DNA from: Emticicia sp. C21
Lineage (GTDB): Bacteria; Bacteroidota; Bacteroidia; Cytophagales; Spirosomataceae
Reading direction: 5' to 3'
Assembly: GCF_003418935.1 (NCBI RefSeq)
Contig: NZ_QVMT01000010.1
Coordinates: forward strand, 62,001-126,000
Length of the DNA: 64,000 nucleotides
Shown one piece after another: positions 27,701 through 35,537 of this stretch (position 1 is the stretch's first letter; the number at the start of each line of letters is the position of its first letter). A program made the translations under genes and the position numbers. The notes below the pieces were generated by a model that made no database searches, had not been told where the DNA came from, and saw only the letters and a program-made list of their open reading frames with translations.

Positions 27701-27786
27701 TGAAATCAATTATCGAAAACTCAGAAACCCCTGAAACTGTAGATATTGCTAAGAAAAAAATGAAAGAAATTGAAAATAAAGAGTAA
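24775..27786 (+). CDS. Long periplasmic tetratricopeptide-repeat protein
   Basis: The ATG of MKKAILITTVSSLLNMGFQSYAQ is the start because it opens a signal peptide; the frame reaches six codons further to a TTG in the leader. The 1003 residues are almost wholly TPR units, around 20 of them (for example YNRAIQYLEKAVNANSTSL, DYKQAANYFKEYIKVRKDE, NFEKAI-type repeats), and hold no enzyme domain. The gene begins a row of four envelope genes with an outer-membrane barrel, an HU-SPOR protein and a TonB-like protein. A long TPR superhelix beside such genes suggests a scaffold linking them across the periplasm, but this is inferred from position only. Confidence 0.83.
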   Translation: MKKAILITTVSSLLNMGFQSYAQNTMSYTDPESYYHKGIELFQKKVYAPSREEFQHYIKSTQKSLNSNEFNLTNAEYYSALAGLYVKAPDADIEIERFVVNHSDHPKAKVIYGDLGNFFYEQGDYNRAIQYLEKAVNANSTSLTALEFKYKLAIAYYQTNKYDKALPLFNEVKSIASDYSIHAYYYSGVINYKNANYDAALSDLKKVESVAPYKTEIPNWIANILYVEKRYDELLAYTEPIIEKPNGRKIDDMCLVTAEVCYFRDDFAKAAKYYDRFRTFRKGTVSNQVTFRHAYSLYKTESYEKAIENFKKIAGQNTELGQQAAYYLGISSLKANDLNGAFAAFERAKNANFDKVVQEEAQFNYAKVAIDLGNSQQGIAEIENYLKTYPTGKYVDEASEVMSEVMFDANNYAQAISYIESLKKKTPKLNAAYQKLTYNQGVLDFNAERYPRAIQYFDKSLTQPIDNELKQNATFWKAEAAYAAKLPEAENLYREVINSNNNETLKQKSKYALGYLNYNNKDYKQAANYFKEYIKVRKDESNRQNYEDAIVRIGDCNLAIKNYDEAIRYYDLAIKENRTEKDYAMYQKALTLTFLGRNQEALQIFDRIAAQYPTSRLVDDAWFQNATLELDKGNYQNAVNLLSKMVRERPKSGLIPQALLKRALAYGNLKNYEAALNDYKVIVIRYGKTDVAENALFGLQETLNTLGRPEDFSAIVDEFKKTNPQSGSVENLEYETAKNLYLNEKYANAVTALLKYISNYPRSSSMYEAKYYLADSYYILNEKSNALKYYNQVISDNRTSFVTKSALRAASIEASSKNYKNAIANYRAVIVSSANKRDIVTAWQGLADAYYFSGNQDSVIVYAREIINNGGNIVMGASNKAQLYIGKAYMAKNDFAKAEEEFKKTIAMAKDNNGAEAKYFIGEMLYRQKKYKESIKNMQELASEFSEFLYWYEKGFILISDNYVALNDYFMAKATLKSIIENSETPETVDIAKKKMKEIENKE

Positions 27787-27840
27787 ACTACTCTTAATAC
27801 TTTTCTAATTATTTTTCAAAACATTTAAAAATATTTCTCT

Positions 27841-29529
27841 ATGAAATTCCCGATTCAAAATATAAAAACGATACACAGCCTTTTAATTTTTTCAGGCCTT
27901 GGCCTTATTTCATTACCATCATTTGCTCAAATTGACGATGATATTATCATTACCAAAGACCGCAAAGTTGAATTACCACCTGCCAACCGGGTTTTTGAGA
28001 AGATTCCGCCTCTAAAGTCAAATACTGAAGATAAACAAATGAAATATACTTTCTTTGACCGTAAACCTAAAGGTGTTGAAGAAGTAAAATTTAGTCCGAA
28101 CGTAGTTGCACCGGAAGGAGCTAAAAAAAATGAAGAAATAGAAAGTTATAATAACTATGTAACCTTAGGTGCAGGAAACTATGGCCGAATCTTAGGTGAA
28201 CTTTTCCTGAATACAAATCAGGAGAATAATATGATTATAGGCGTTCATGCTTATCATAATTCCACAGTCCGCGGACCGGTTGATGATAAAAATTCGGCGA
28301 ATATGTATGATAAGGCTGAAATCACAGGTAAATACTTAGCGCAGAAGTTTCAGGTAAATGCAGGCTTTAATTATAACAGAGATCAGTATTATTTCTATGG
28401 TTATCAAAGACCCCGTGAAGATTTAGACCGTAAAGATATCCGTCAGGTATTAAATACCGTTCAATTCAATGTTGGCTTTGAAAACACAGCACCTAATCCA
28501 AAGGTTGACTACGCATTAAAGACAAATCTACGTTCATTAAAGAATATCTATGGAGCACAGGAGACCGATTGGGGTTCTAGCTTCAATGCTTATTTTCCTA
28601 TCATTAATGAAAAATTTGTTGCAGTAGTTGATGCCGAGGCCTTTATCACTCAGAGAAGTGATAATGTAGTAGATAAAAGAAACCTTTTCAGAGTAGAACC
28701 TTCGTTTAAATTAAATTTCAGAAGCTTCGGAGCAAGCGTTGGTTATAAAGCAGTTAATGAGTTTGATGAAGTAAAAAAGATTAATCGTACTAAAGGCTTC
28801 CCTACAGTTGAGCTGACGTATAAATCCCCAAGTATGTTTTACATTTTTGCTGGGATAGATGGTGATTTGGTTAGAAACACATTGGGTTCGATGTTGAACG
28901 AAAATCCTTATCTTAAATCTCAGGTTCAATTATTGAATACAGAAAAAAGCCAGGAGTATTATGTAGGTGCGAAGGGTGATTTAGGTAAAGGTTTTAGCTT
29001 CAATGTAAGAGGTGCTATGGGCTATTACAAGAATCTGTATTACTTCAATAACTATACACCGGATTTTGGCGAGGCTTTAGGTGATACAGCCAAATTTAAT
29101 ATTCTGTACGATAGTTTAAGAACGCAATATTTTAATGTGGTTGTACAGTTAAACTACCAGCCTGTTGAAATGTGGCGGACCTATATTAGAACGGACATCA
29201 ACCATTACCAAAGAAGGAGCTTTGAAAAACCATTTCATAGACCAGTGGTCACTGCAAAATGGGGCAATACATTGATTGTATCGGATCGTCTCTTAGCCAA
29301 TCTGGACTTATATTACTACGGCAAAACATACGCAAGAAATCCTACAACTCAGGAAATAGTAATGAACAAAGATATAATAGACCTCAATGCTGAATTCGAT
29401 TATTTATTCAGTAAACAATTCACGGCTTTTGTAAAATTAAACAACATTTTAGGGAAGAAGTACGAGCGTTTTCTCTATTATCCGCAACAAGGTTTGAATT
29501 TTCTTGTAGGTGTCAATTTTTCATTCTAA
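27841..29529 (+). CDS. Outer-membrane beta-barrel protein (TonB-dependent receptor-like, no plug domain)
   Basis: The 562-residue protein has a signal peptide (LLIFSGLGLISLPSFAQ), a polar N-terminal linker of about 90 residues and a barrel of alternating beta strands (YVTLGAGNYGRILGELFLN, FQVNAGFNYNRDQYYF, GFSFNVRGAMGYYKNLYYF), ending in VGVNFSF with the terminal Phe that the BAM machinery recognises. It resembles the barrel part of TonB-dependent receptors but is too short for a plug domain. It follows the long TPR gene by 54 bases and precedes the HU-SPOR gene by 27, so the three are likely one operon. Its cargo is unknown. Confidence 0.82.
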   Translation: MKFPIQNIKTIHSLLIFSGLGLISLPSFAQIDDDIIITKDRKVELPPANRVFEKIPPLKSNTEDKQMKYTFFDRKPKGVEEVKFSPNVVAPEGAKKNEEIESYNNYVTLGAGNYGRILGELFLNTNQENNMIIGVHAYHNSTVRGPVDDKNSANMYDKAEITGKYLAQKFQVNAGFNYNRDQYYFYGYQRPREDLDRKDIRQVLNTVQFNVGFENTAPNPKVDYALKTNLRSLKNIYGAQETDWGSSFNAYFPIINEKFVAVVDAEAFITQRSDNVVDKRNLFRVEPSFKLNFRSFGASVGYKAVNEFDEVKKINRTKGFPTVELTYKSPSMFYIFAGIDGDLVRNTLGSMLNENPYLKSQVQLLNTEKSQEYYVGAKGDLGKGFSFNVRGAMGYYKNLYYFNNYTPDFGEALGDTAKFNILYDSLRTQYFNVVVQLNYQPVEMWRTYIRTDINHYQRRSFEKPFHRPVVTAKWGNTLIVSDRLLANLDLYYYGKTYARNPTTQEIVMNKDIIDLNAEFDYLFSKQFTAFVKLNNILGKKYERFLYYPQQGLNFLVGVNFSF

Positions 29530-29556
29530 TTTAGCATAAAGATTGCTCCCAAAATT

Positions 29557-30681
29557 ATGTTAAGCCCTATGAAGCCTGTTGCAGAATACATCAGAACACT
29601 ACTTTATGAGCATGATTACGTAACTGTTCCGAACTTCGGAGCATTTATTGCGAATTATATGCCATCAAGTTTCAATGATATCAGTGGCTCATTGATGCCT
29701 CCTCAGAAACGAATTGCTTTTAACGAAATTTTAAAGCAAGATGATGGCCTGTTAGCTACGTACATATCAAGAAGAGAGAGTGTTACCATTGATGAAGCTA
29801 AGAGAACCATTCAGAATTTTGTCTCTGAAATCAAAGTATCTTTAGCCAATGATAAATCATTCCATTTCGACAGAATAGGAGATTTCTCGTTGAACGAAGA
29901 AAATAATCTCGTTTTTGACCCTGACCGTCGGAATAATTTCTTTAGTGAGAGTTTTGGCTTCGATAGCCTTTTCCCAAGAAAAATCGAAAAACAAAGCTAT
30001 ACACTGAGCCAGACTTTTGATGCAGACGATGAAGAAATGATTGTGCATCATGATTCATTCTCTTCTACAGGCGCGCATTCTAAGTGGACTTATGTATTAT
30101 ACTCATTGCCCGTATTATTATTGTCGTCGGGTCTTTTTATCGTGTTATTTTCAAACCCCAGGAGTGGCGATAGCCCGGCAAGGAGTAGCTTTAACCCTTT
30201 AGATTATATTCCAAAAAGAGAGGAGTCTGTTAAAAAAGTAGATTCAGATGTTATAACTAAAACTTCTGAATACGAAATAATTAAACCTGTTTTTGATAAA
30301 AAGGAAGTTGCTGAAGAAAAAACACCAGAAGTAACTCCAGTACCTGTGCCGGTTGTAGAAGCTAAAAGCAAAGAGGTTGTGGCAGAAACAAAGAAAGTTG
30401 AAAAACTTCCGGAAGTAGCCAAGAGTACCGAAACAAAATTAACAATAAATACAACGGAAAAGCGTTATCTGATTGTTTCAGGGATATTTAAAAGTAAAGA
30501 AAACGTAGAAAAGCTAAGCGCGAGTTTACTTAAAAATGGGTTCTCACCAAGAGTTGTTCAGTTTGGTAATTTAATGAAAGTGATTGCCGCTGAAGCTGAT
30601 ACAATGGAAGAAGCCCAGGTTATTGCAGACAAACACCAGAATCTGATAGGCGAGAAGCCTGCAATTATTAAGAGTAAATAA
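29557..30681 (+). CDS. HU-domain (HU-CCDC81) and SPOR-domain membrane protein
   Basis: The N-terminal 130 residues (VAEYIRTLLYEHDYVTVPNFGAFIANYMP, ISRRESVTIDEAKRTIQNFV, FDRIGDFSLNEENNL) match the HU-CCDC81 type of HU-like domain that Bacteroidota join to peptidoglycan-binding domains. One membrane helix follows (about 178-198), then a Lys/Glu/Val/Pro-rich linker and a C-terminal SPOR domain (about 300-374, RYLIVSGIFKSKENVEKLSASLLKNGF) that binds denuded glycan strands at division sites. The topology puts the HU part in the cytoplasm and SPOR in the periplasm. Two Met codons (residues 1 and 5) are possible starts; the second gives the more typical N-terminus. Confidence 0.85.
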   Translation: MLSPMKPVAEYIRTLLYEHDYVTVPNFGAFIANYMPSSFNDISGSLMPPQKRIAFNEILKQDDGLLATYISRRESVTIDEAKRTIQNFVSEIKVSLANDKSFHFDRIGDFSLNEENNLVFDPDRRNNFFSESFGFDSLFPRKIEKQSYTLSQTFDADDEEMIVHHDSFSSTGAHSKWTYVLYSLPVLLLSSGLFIVLFSNPRSGDSPARSSFNPLDYIPKREESVKKVDSDVITKTSEYEIIKPVFDKKEVAEEKTPEVTPVPVPVVEAKSKEVVAETKKVEKLPEVAKSTETKLTINTTEKRYLIVSGIFKSKENVEKLSASLLKNGFSPRVVQFGNLMKVIAAEADTMEEAQVIADKHQNLIGEKPAIIKSK

Positions 30682-30700
30682 GTAAGTTTTCGATATATTT

Positions 30701-30733
30701 AAAACCTGTAAGCAACCCTTACAGGTTTTTTTA
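30701..30733 (+). terminator. Intrinsic terminator after the HU-SPOR gene
   Basis: AAAACCTGTAAG (30701-30712) and CTTACAGGTTTT (30718-30729) form a 12-bp stem with a five-base loop, followed by more T. It separates the HU-SPOR gene from the TonB-like gene. Confidence 0.88.
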
Positions 30734-30766
30734 TAAGCTATTGTTCAACAATAATTATCATGATAA

Positions 30767-31774
30767 ATGCAAACCGCAACTCTTACCGAAGACGATAAAA
30801 AGAACCAACCTTTGGCTTTAGTCATTAGCTTGGTTATTTACGGCTCTTTCTTGACAATCCTGTTCTTTCTTAAATTAATGTATACGCCTCTTGAAGAACC
30901 AGAGGGTGTAGAATTAAATTATGGGATAGATTTAGTAGGTTCTGGAGACATTCAAACCACTAATAAAGCCAATCCTTCTCCGAATAATTACGATGTAAAA
31001 CCGGCAGCTAAAGAAGAGGAAGCTAAACCTGCAAAGGTTAAGCCTTTGGTGACAACGCCGCCTGTGCCTGAAAAAGCAGTTAAGGTGAAAGTGAAAGAGG
31101 CTCCAGCTAAGCCTGTAATTACATCAAATGATGAAAGTCCGGTTACAGAGAAAGAAAATGATAAGCCCGTAAAGAAGGTTGAAACAAAACCAGTTGTGAA
31201 ACCCTCTCCGGTAGAAACCAAAACAAAGACAGAAACGCCGAAACCTGAACCTCCTAAACCGGAACCACCGAAAAGAACAGTAGATGATGGTTCACTTTTC
31301 AAGAAAGGCACAAAAGGTTCTAACGGAGCAAATGGCGCTAACTCTAATTCAAACGGAACTATTGGTACAAGAGATGGCATTGGAGGAAATAACAACGGTG
31401 ATGGTAAGAAAGGTGAAGTGGGCGATAAAGGAGATCCTAGAGGAACGCTTGATGGAAAGAGCCTCTACGGTAACCCTGGTAAAGGAGGTGGCTCAGGCGC
31501 CTCAATAGGCGGACTAAGCGGCTGGAATAAAAAGAAATTATCATTACCGAACGATGGCTCTAGTGAGACCGGAAAAATAGTATTTAAAGTAACGGTAGAC
31601 GATTCTGGTGATGTTGTGGGTATTAGCGTAGTAGAATCAACAGTAAGCCCAGCAGTGCAGAATTTCTATAAGAACTATATTCAACAAAAATTAAGTTCGG
31701 TGTTAACTCCAGCCGGAACACCGCCACCAAGAGCCAGCGGAACTATTACAATCAATATTCAATCGGGCAACTAA
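30767..31774 (+). CDS. TonB-like energy transducer with glycine-rich, collagen-like linker
   Basis: The 335-residue protein has one N-terminal membrane helix (about residues 17-38), a Pro/Lys/Glu-rich stretch (about 75-165), a Gly/Asn/Lys-rich stretch with GxxGxx periodicity (about 168-245, for example GDKGDPRGTLDGKS) and a C-terminal TonB-like fold (about 255-335, GKIVFKVTVDDSGDVVGISVV). TonB proteins carry energy from the ExbB-ExbD motor of the inner membrane to outer-membrane receptors. A receptor-like barrel is encoded two genes upstream; exbB and exbD are not in the window. The linker would span the periplasm. Confidence 0.83.
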   Translation: MQTATLTEDDKKNQPLALVISLVIYGSFLTILFFLKLMYTPLEEPEGVELNYGIDLVGSGDIQTTNKANPSPNNYDVKPAAKEEEAKPAKVKPLVTTPPVPEKAVKVKVKEAPAKPVITSNDESPVTEKENDKPVKKVETKPVVKPSPVETKTKTETPKPEPPKPEPPKRTVDDGSLFKKGTKGSNGANGANSNSNGTIGTRDGIGGNNNGDGKKGEVGDKGDPRGTLDGKSLYGNPGKGGGSGASIGGLSGWNKKKLSLPNDGSSETGKIVFKVTVDDSGDVVGISVVESTVSPAVQNFYKNYIQQKLSSVLTPAGTPPPRASGTITINIQSGN

Positions 31775-31812
31775 TAAAAGAAACTCCGAACAAGATATTT
31801 AGGAATCTTTGT

Positions 31813-31820
31813 TAATTTTG
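31813..31820 (+). promoter_or_regulatory. Candidate -7 box upstream of folC
   Basis: TAATTTTG matches TAnnTTTG. A transcript from it would run through the hairpin at 31833-31855 before reaching folC. No TTG lies at the standard distance. Confidence 0.35.
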
Positions 31821-31832
31821 CATCAAACAATG

Positions 31833-31860
31833 AAGGTGATTAGTTTAATCACCTTTTTTT
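31833..31860 (+). terminator. Intrinsic terminator between the TonB-like gene and folC
   Basis: AAGGTGATTA and TAATCACCTT form a perfect 10-bp stem with a GTT loop, followed by a run of T that ends eight bases before the folC start codon. Confidence 0.85.
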
Positions 31861-31867
31861 ATTGCGA

Positions 31868-33187
31868 ATGAATTACGAAGAGACAATCGATTATTTATAT
31901 GCCATGCTTCCGGTTTTTCATAGGGAGGGTGCAAAGGCATTTAAACCAGGTTTAAGAAATACACTTACTCTATGCGAACAACTAGGAAATCCACAGACGA
32001 AATTTAAAAGTATTCATATAGCAGGCACTAACGGGAAAGGCAGTACCTCGCATTATATAACCTCAATACTGCAAAGTGCAGGATATAAAACAGGACTTTA
32101 TACTTCTCCGCATCTAAAAGATTATACTGAAAGATTCAGAATAAATGGTAAATCAATTGAAAAAGCGAAGGTTGTAGCATTTGTGGAAGAACATAAAGAA
32201 CTTATTGAAAAGCTAAAACCATCGTTTTTTGAATTAAGCGTGGCATTGGCTTTTGATTTCTTTGCCAAAGAGAATGTAGATGTAGCCGTAATTGAAGTTG
32301 GGCTGGGAGGTAGGCTTGATTCCACAAATATTATTCAGCCTGATTTATCAATTATTACGAATATAGGCTTTGACCATATGGATGTTCTGGGAAACACGCT
32401 ACCCAAAATAGCCTTTGAAAAAGCAGGTATAATAAAGCCTAATACACCTGTTGTAATATCTGAATGGCATGAAGAGACGAGTCAGGTATTTATTGATAAG
32501 GCCAATGAGGAAAATGCACCCATCTTTTTTGCTAAGGATAATTACTCGTTAAAGGAAAATACCGAAACAGAATCAGAAAGTTTAAGTCTGGTTGTTGATG
32601 TATATGATAAGAATGGTAAAAGGGTTTTCGATGAAGTAAAGTCTCAACTAATAGGGAAATACCAGTTAAAGAACCTGACAGGTATTTTTCAATCAATAGA
32701 GATCCTTAGAAGTTTGGGATACGAAATTTCAAATGAAGCCATCAGGAAAGGAATTGCAGAAGTAGTTTCATTGACGGGATTAAAAGGTCGGTGGCAGGTA
32801 TTAAACCAACACCCTTTAACTATCTGTGATACCGGCCACAATGAACATGGGTTGAAAATTGTTCTAGATCAGATTGATAGACTTTATGTAAATGGATTGG
32901 TCAAAGGACATAAACATTTTATTCTCGGATTCGTAAAAGATAAAAATGTAGAGGAAATTTTGAAGTTGTTTCCAAAAGATGCCAATTATTACTTTTGTCA
33001 GGCAAATTCACCGCGTGCAATGGCTGCTGAGAATCTGATAAAAATTGCTGAGTCGATACATATATCAGGATATTCAATTCTCAATGTGAATGATGCATTG
33101 AAAAAAGTGAGAGAAATTGCCCAAAAAGATGATTTTATTTATATAGGTGGAAGTACTTTTGTTGTAGCAGAACTAGATGAGTTGTAG
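31868..33187 (+). CDS. folC: Bifunctional folylpolyglutamate synthase / dihydrofolate synthase
   Basis: The ATG of MNYEETIDYLYAMLPVF is chosen; the frame extends two codons to a TTG inside the terminator tract. The 439-residue protein has the Mur-ligase-like ATP site (HIAGTNGKGSTSHYI), the SPHLKDYTERFRINGK and EVGLGGRLDSTN motifs, and DHMDVLGNTLPKIAFEKAGIIKP. It adds glutamate to dihydropteroate and folate in the cytoplasm. It lies 59 bases upstream of trmB on the same strand and they may be cotranscribed. Confidence 0.95.
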   Translation: MNYEETIDYLYAMLPVFHREGAKAFKPGLRNTLTLCEQLGNPQTKFKSIHIAGTNGKGSTSHYITSILQSAGYKTGLYTSPHLKDYTERFRINGKSIEKAKVVAFVEEHKELIEKLKPSFFELSVALAFDFFAKENVDVAVIEVGLGGRLDSTNIIQPDLSIITNIGFDHMDVLGNTLPKIAFEKAGIIKPNTPVVISEWHEETSQVFIDKANEENAPIFFAKDNYSLKENTETESESLSLVVDVYDKNGKRVFDEVKSQLIGKYQLKNLTGIFQSIEILRSLGYEISNEAIRKGIAEVVSLTGLKGRWQVLNQHPLTICDTGHNEHGLKIVLDQIDRLYVNGLVKGHKHFILGFVKDKNVEEILKLFPKDANYYFCQANSPRAMAAENLIKIAESIHISGYSILNVNDALKKVREIAQKDDFIYIGGSTFVVAELDEL

Positions 33188-33246
33188 AATAATACTTTTT
33201 GATTTTTTAATACTTTTAATAATTACAATAAAATTTAAATAGGAGA

Positions 33247-33900
33247 GTGGCAAGGCAAAAATTACCCCGATTTATACATAATTCTCAGGCAGATAATGTA
33301 ATTGAGAGAGGAAAAGAATTATATACAACCGTTAAAGGCCAATGGAGAGACAAGTTCTTTAAGAATAATAACCCGATTGTTTTGGAATTAGCCTGTGGAA
33401 AAGGTGAATATACAGTAGGATTGGCTAAGAAATTTCCTGAGAAAAACTTCATTGGTATTGATATTAAAGGAGATAGAATCGCTCGGGGAAGTAAAAGGGC
33501 CATTGAGGCAAACTTAACAAACGTGGCATTTTTAAGAACTCCTATAGGTTTTTTAGAAGAGTTTTTTGAAGAAAATGAGGTTGATGAAATCTGGCTCATT
33601 CACCCGGATCCTCAACCAAGAGACAAAGAAGAAAAGAAGCGTCTGACTAATATCAATTACCTGAATCTCTATAGAAAAATACTCAAACCGCATGGCGATT
33701 TCTTTTTTAAAACAGATAATAGTGGCTTGTTCGAATATTCTCTGGGTACTTTTGTAGAGGCGGGTTATAAAATTTTAAGACAAACGACCGATTTATATAG
33801 TTCTGCTTTACTTCCTGAGCATCATGATATAGTAACTCATTATGAAAAATTATTTGTTGAGAAAGGATTCAAAATAAATTATCTGGCCGCAAAGCCTTAA
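33247..33900 (+). CDS. trmB: tRNA (guanine-N7)-methyltransferase
   Basis: The start is GTG; MARQKLPRF is where TrmB proteins normally begin, and an AGGAG stretch lies directly before it. The 217 residues contain the SAM site LELACGKGEYTVGLA, the DEIWLIHPDPQPRDKEEKKRL segment typical of TrmB and the C-terminal FFFKTDN and SALLPEHHDIVTHYE. It methylates G46 of tRNAs. The length is normal. Confidence 0.95.
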   Translation: MARQKLPRFIHNSQADNVIERGKELYTTVKGQWRDKFFKNNNPIVLELACGKGEYTVGLAKKFPEKNFIGIDIKGDRIARGSKRAIEANLTNVAFLRTPIGFLEEFFEENEVDEIWLIHPDPQPRDKEEKKRLTNINYLNLYRKILKPHGDFFFKTDNSGLFEYSLGTFVEAGYKILRQTTDLYSSALLPEHHDIVTHYEKLFVEKGFKINYLAAKP

Positions 33901-33905
33901 ATTAA

Positions 33906-33947
33906 AAAGGCCTATTTTAAGATTTTTTAATCCTAAAATAGGCCTTT
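33906..33947. terminator. Bidirectional terminator between trmB and gap
   Basis: AAAGGCCTATTTTA (33906-33919) and TAAAATAGGCCTTT (33934-33947) form a 14-bp stem, extended by GATT/AATC after one mismatch, with a TTTT loop. It lies between the convergent trmB and gap genes. Confidence 0.85.
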
Positions 33948-33965
33948 AAACTTTTATTGCAAATA

Positions 33966-34973
33966 CTAGATAAGTGTAGCGAAATACTTCACAGTTCTTA
34001 CTAATTGGCTTACATAACTCATCTCGTTATCATACCAGCTAACAGTTTTAACTAATTGTTTGTCACCAACTGTAACAACTTTAGTTTGAGTAGCATCAAA
34101 CAAGCTACCGAAGTTAATACCAATGATATCGCTGCTTACAATTTCATCTTCAGTATAACCAAAGCTTTCATTGCTTGCTGCTTTCATTGCTGCATTTACT
34201 TCCTGAACTGTCACAGTTTTATCCAAAACCGTAGTTAATTCTGTTAAACTACCAGTAATAGTTGGTACACGTTGAGCACCACCGTCTAGTTTCCCTTTTA
34301 ATTCAGGTAAAACAAGACCGATCGCTTTTGCTGCACCTGTGCTATTAGGAACGATATTCGCAGCGGCAGCTCTTGCTCTACGTAAATCACCTTTAGCATG
34401 TGGCGCATCTAATGTATTCTGGTCGTTTGTATAAGCGTGAACTGTAGTCATGCTTCCTAAAATAATACCAAAATTATCATTAAGAGTTTTGGCCATTGGC
34501 GCTAAGCAGTTGGTAGTACAGCTTGCGCAGCTAATGATAGTTTCGCTGCCATCAAGTATCTGATGATTTACATTAAATACGATGGTTTTCAAATCGCCTG
34601 TTGCAGGGGCACTGATAATAACTCTTTTTGCTCCGGCAGTTAAATGCGCAGCAGCTTTATCTTTATCTGTAAAGAATCCGGTACATTCTAAAACTACATC
34701 AACTTCATGAGTTCCCCATGCAATTTCAGCCGGATTTTTCTGAGCATAAATTTTGATTTCTTCTCCGTTAACAAGAATGCTATTATCAGTAGATTTTACA
34801 TCTGCATCAAATCTACCTTGAGCACTGTCATATTTTAGTAAATGAGCTAGAACCGATGGACTTGTTAAATCATTAATTGCAACGACATCAATTCCATCCA
34901 TATTATAAATTTGACGATAGGCTAGTCTTCCAATACGTCCAAATCCGTTAATAGCTACTTTTATTTTTGACAT
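33966..34973 (-). CDS. gap: Glyceraldehyde-3-phosphate dehydrogenase, type I
   Basis: The 335-residue enzyme has the NAD-binding start [18 protein letters not shown] and the active-site motif [12 protein letters not shown] with the catalytic Cys near residue 152. [17 protein letters not shown] closes the catalytic domain. It oxidises glyceraldehyde 3-phosphate to 1,3-bisphosphoglycerate in glycolysis. Length and motifs are standard for GapA-type enzymes; cofactor preference cannot be settled here. A 564-base regulatory region rich in TACTAA repeats separates it from divergent dapD. Confidence 0.96.
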   Translation of the reverse strand: MSKIKVAINGFGRIGRLAYRQIYNMDGIDVVAINDLTSPSVLAHLLKYDSAQGRFDADVKSTDNSILVNGEEIKIYAQKNPAEIAWGTHEVDVVLECTGFFTDKDKAAAHLTAGAKRVIISAPATGDLKTIVFNVNHQILDGSETIISCASCTTNCLAPMAKTLNDNFGIILGSMTTVHAYTNDQNTLDAPHAKGDLRRARAAAANIVPNSTGAAKAIGLVLPELKGKLDGGAQRVPTITGSLTELTTVLDKTVTVQEVNAAMKAASNESFGYTEDEIVSSDIIGINFGSLFDATQTKVVTVGDKQLVKTVSWYDNEMSYVSQLVRTVKYFATLI

Positions 34974-35537
34974 TTTAAAATAATTTGGTTTAAGTGGTAC
35001 GATTACGCAAGTTAAGAAGATTTTTTAGATTAATAAGTAATAAGCTAAAGGAATGTAGATTAATTAAATACTAATTGCAATATACTAATATTTTTAGCAA
35101 TACTAACTAAAAATACTGATATTAATTAGTAAATTATACTAAAAATATTAGTTATTCATAACTATATTTATACTAACTATTGGTCGGGTAGGGGGTTAGT
35201 ATTAGTATTCTATTAAACTTGTCGTTGTTCTTTAATAATTATCTTTATTTTTATCTATTTATATGTCTAAATTAAGCATGCTGGACGGCTTTATAAAGCT
35301 TTTACTGGATAAGATTGCATTTTCATACTGTTGAGTCGTAGTATAGCATTTCAAGGGAGTGAGATAGTAATAATGGGAGTTTTTCTGGCTGTGATTTCTC
35401 AATATATTGTCTTACCTTTGTTTGCAAGCCAGAAACAATAATCCTATATTAACTTAAAATAAACTTAAAATTAAAGCATAAATCACTATCTATAAGTATT
35501 TTACAGTATATTTATTAATATTTTAATTAATCATAAA
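34974..35537. promoter_or_regulatory. Divergent gap-dapD intergenic region with clustered TACTAA motifs
   Basis: No gene is seen in this 564-base stretch. Between 35069 and 35207 the hexamer TACTAA occurs at 35069, 35083, 35101, 35137 and 35171, with the variant TACTGA at 35114 and its reverse complement TTAGTA at 35126, 35196 and 35202. Such density suggests a multi-site regulator, though the region is AT-rich. A -7 box TACCTTTG at 35413-35420 would give dapD a leader of about 110 bases. Confidence 0.5.
35413..35420 (+). promoter_or_regulatory. Candidate -7 box of dapD
   Basis: TACCTTTG matches TAnnTTTG exactly. No TTG is at the standard distance, so the upstream element is weak or absent. 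Confidence 0.45.

Noticed and set aside
30988-31395. A 135-codon minus-strand frame opposite the TonB-like gene
   Set aside because: It mirrors the biased Pro/Lys and Gly codons of the real gene and shows no own start signals or protein-like pattern.
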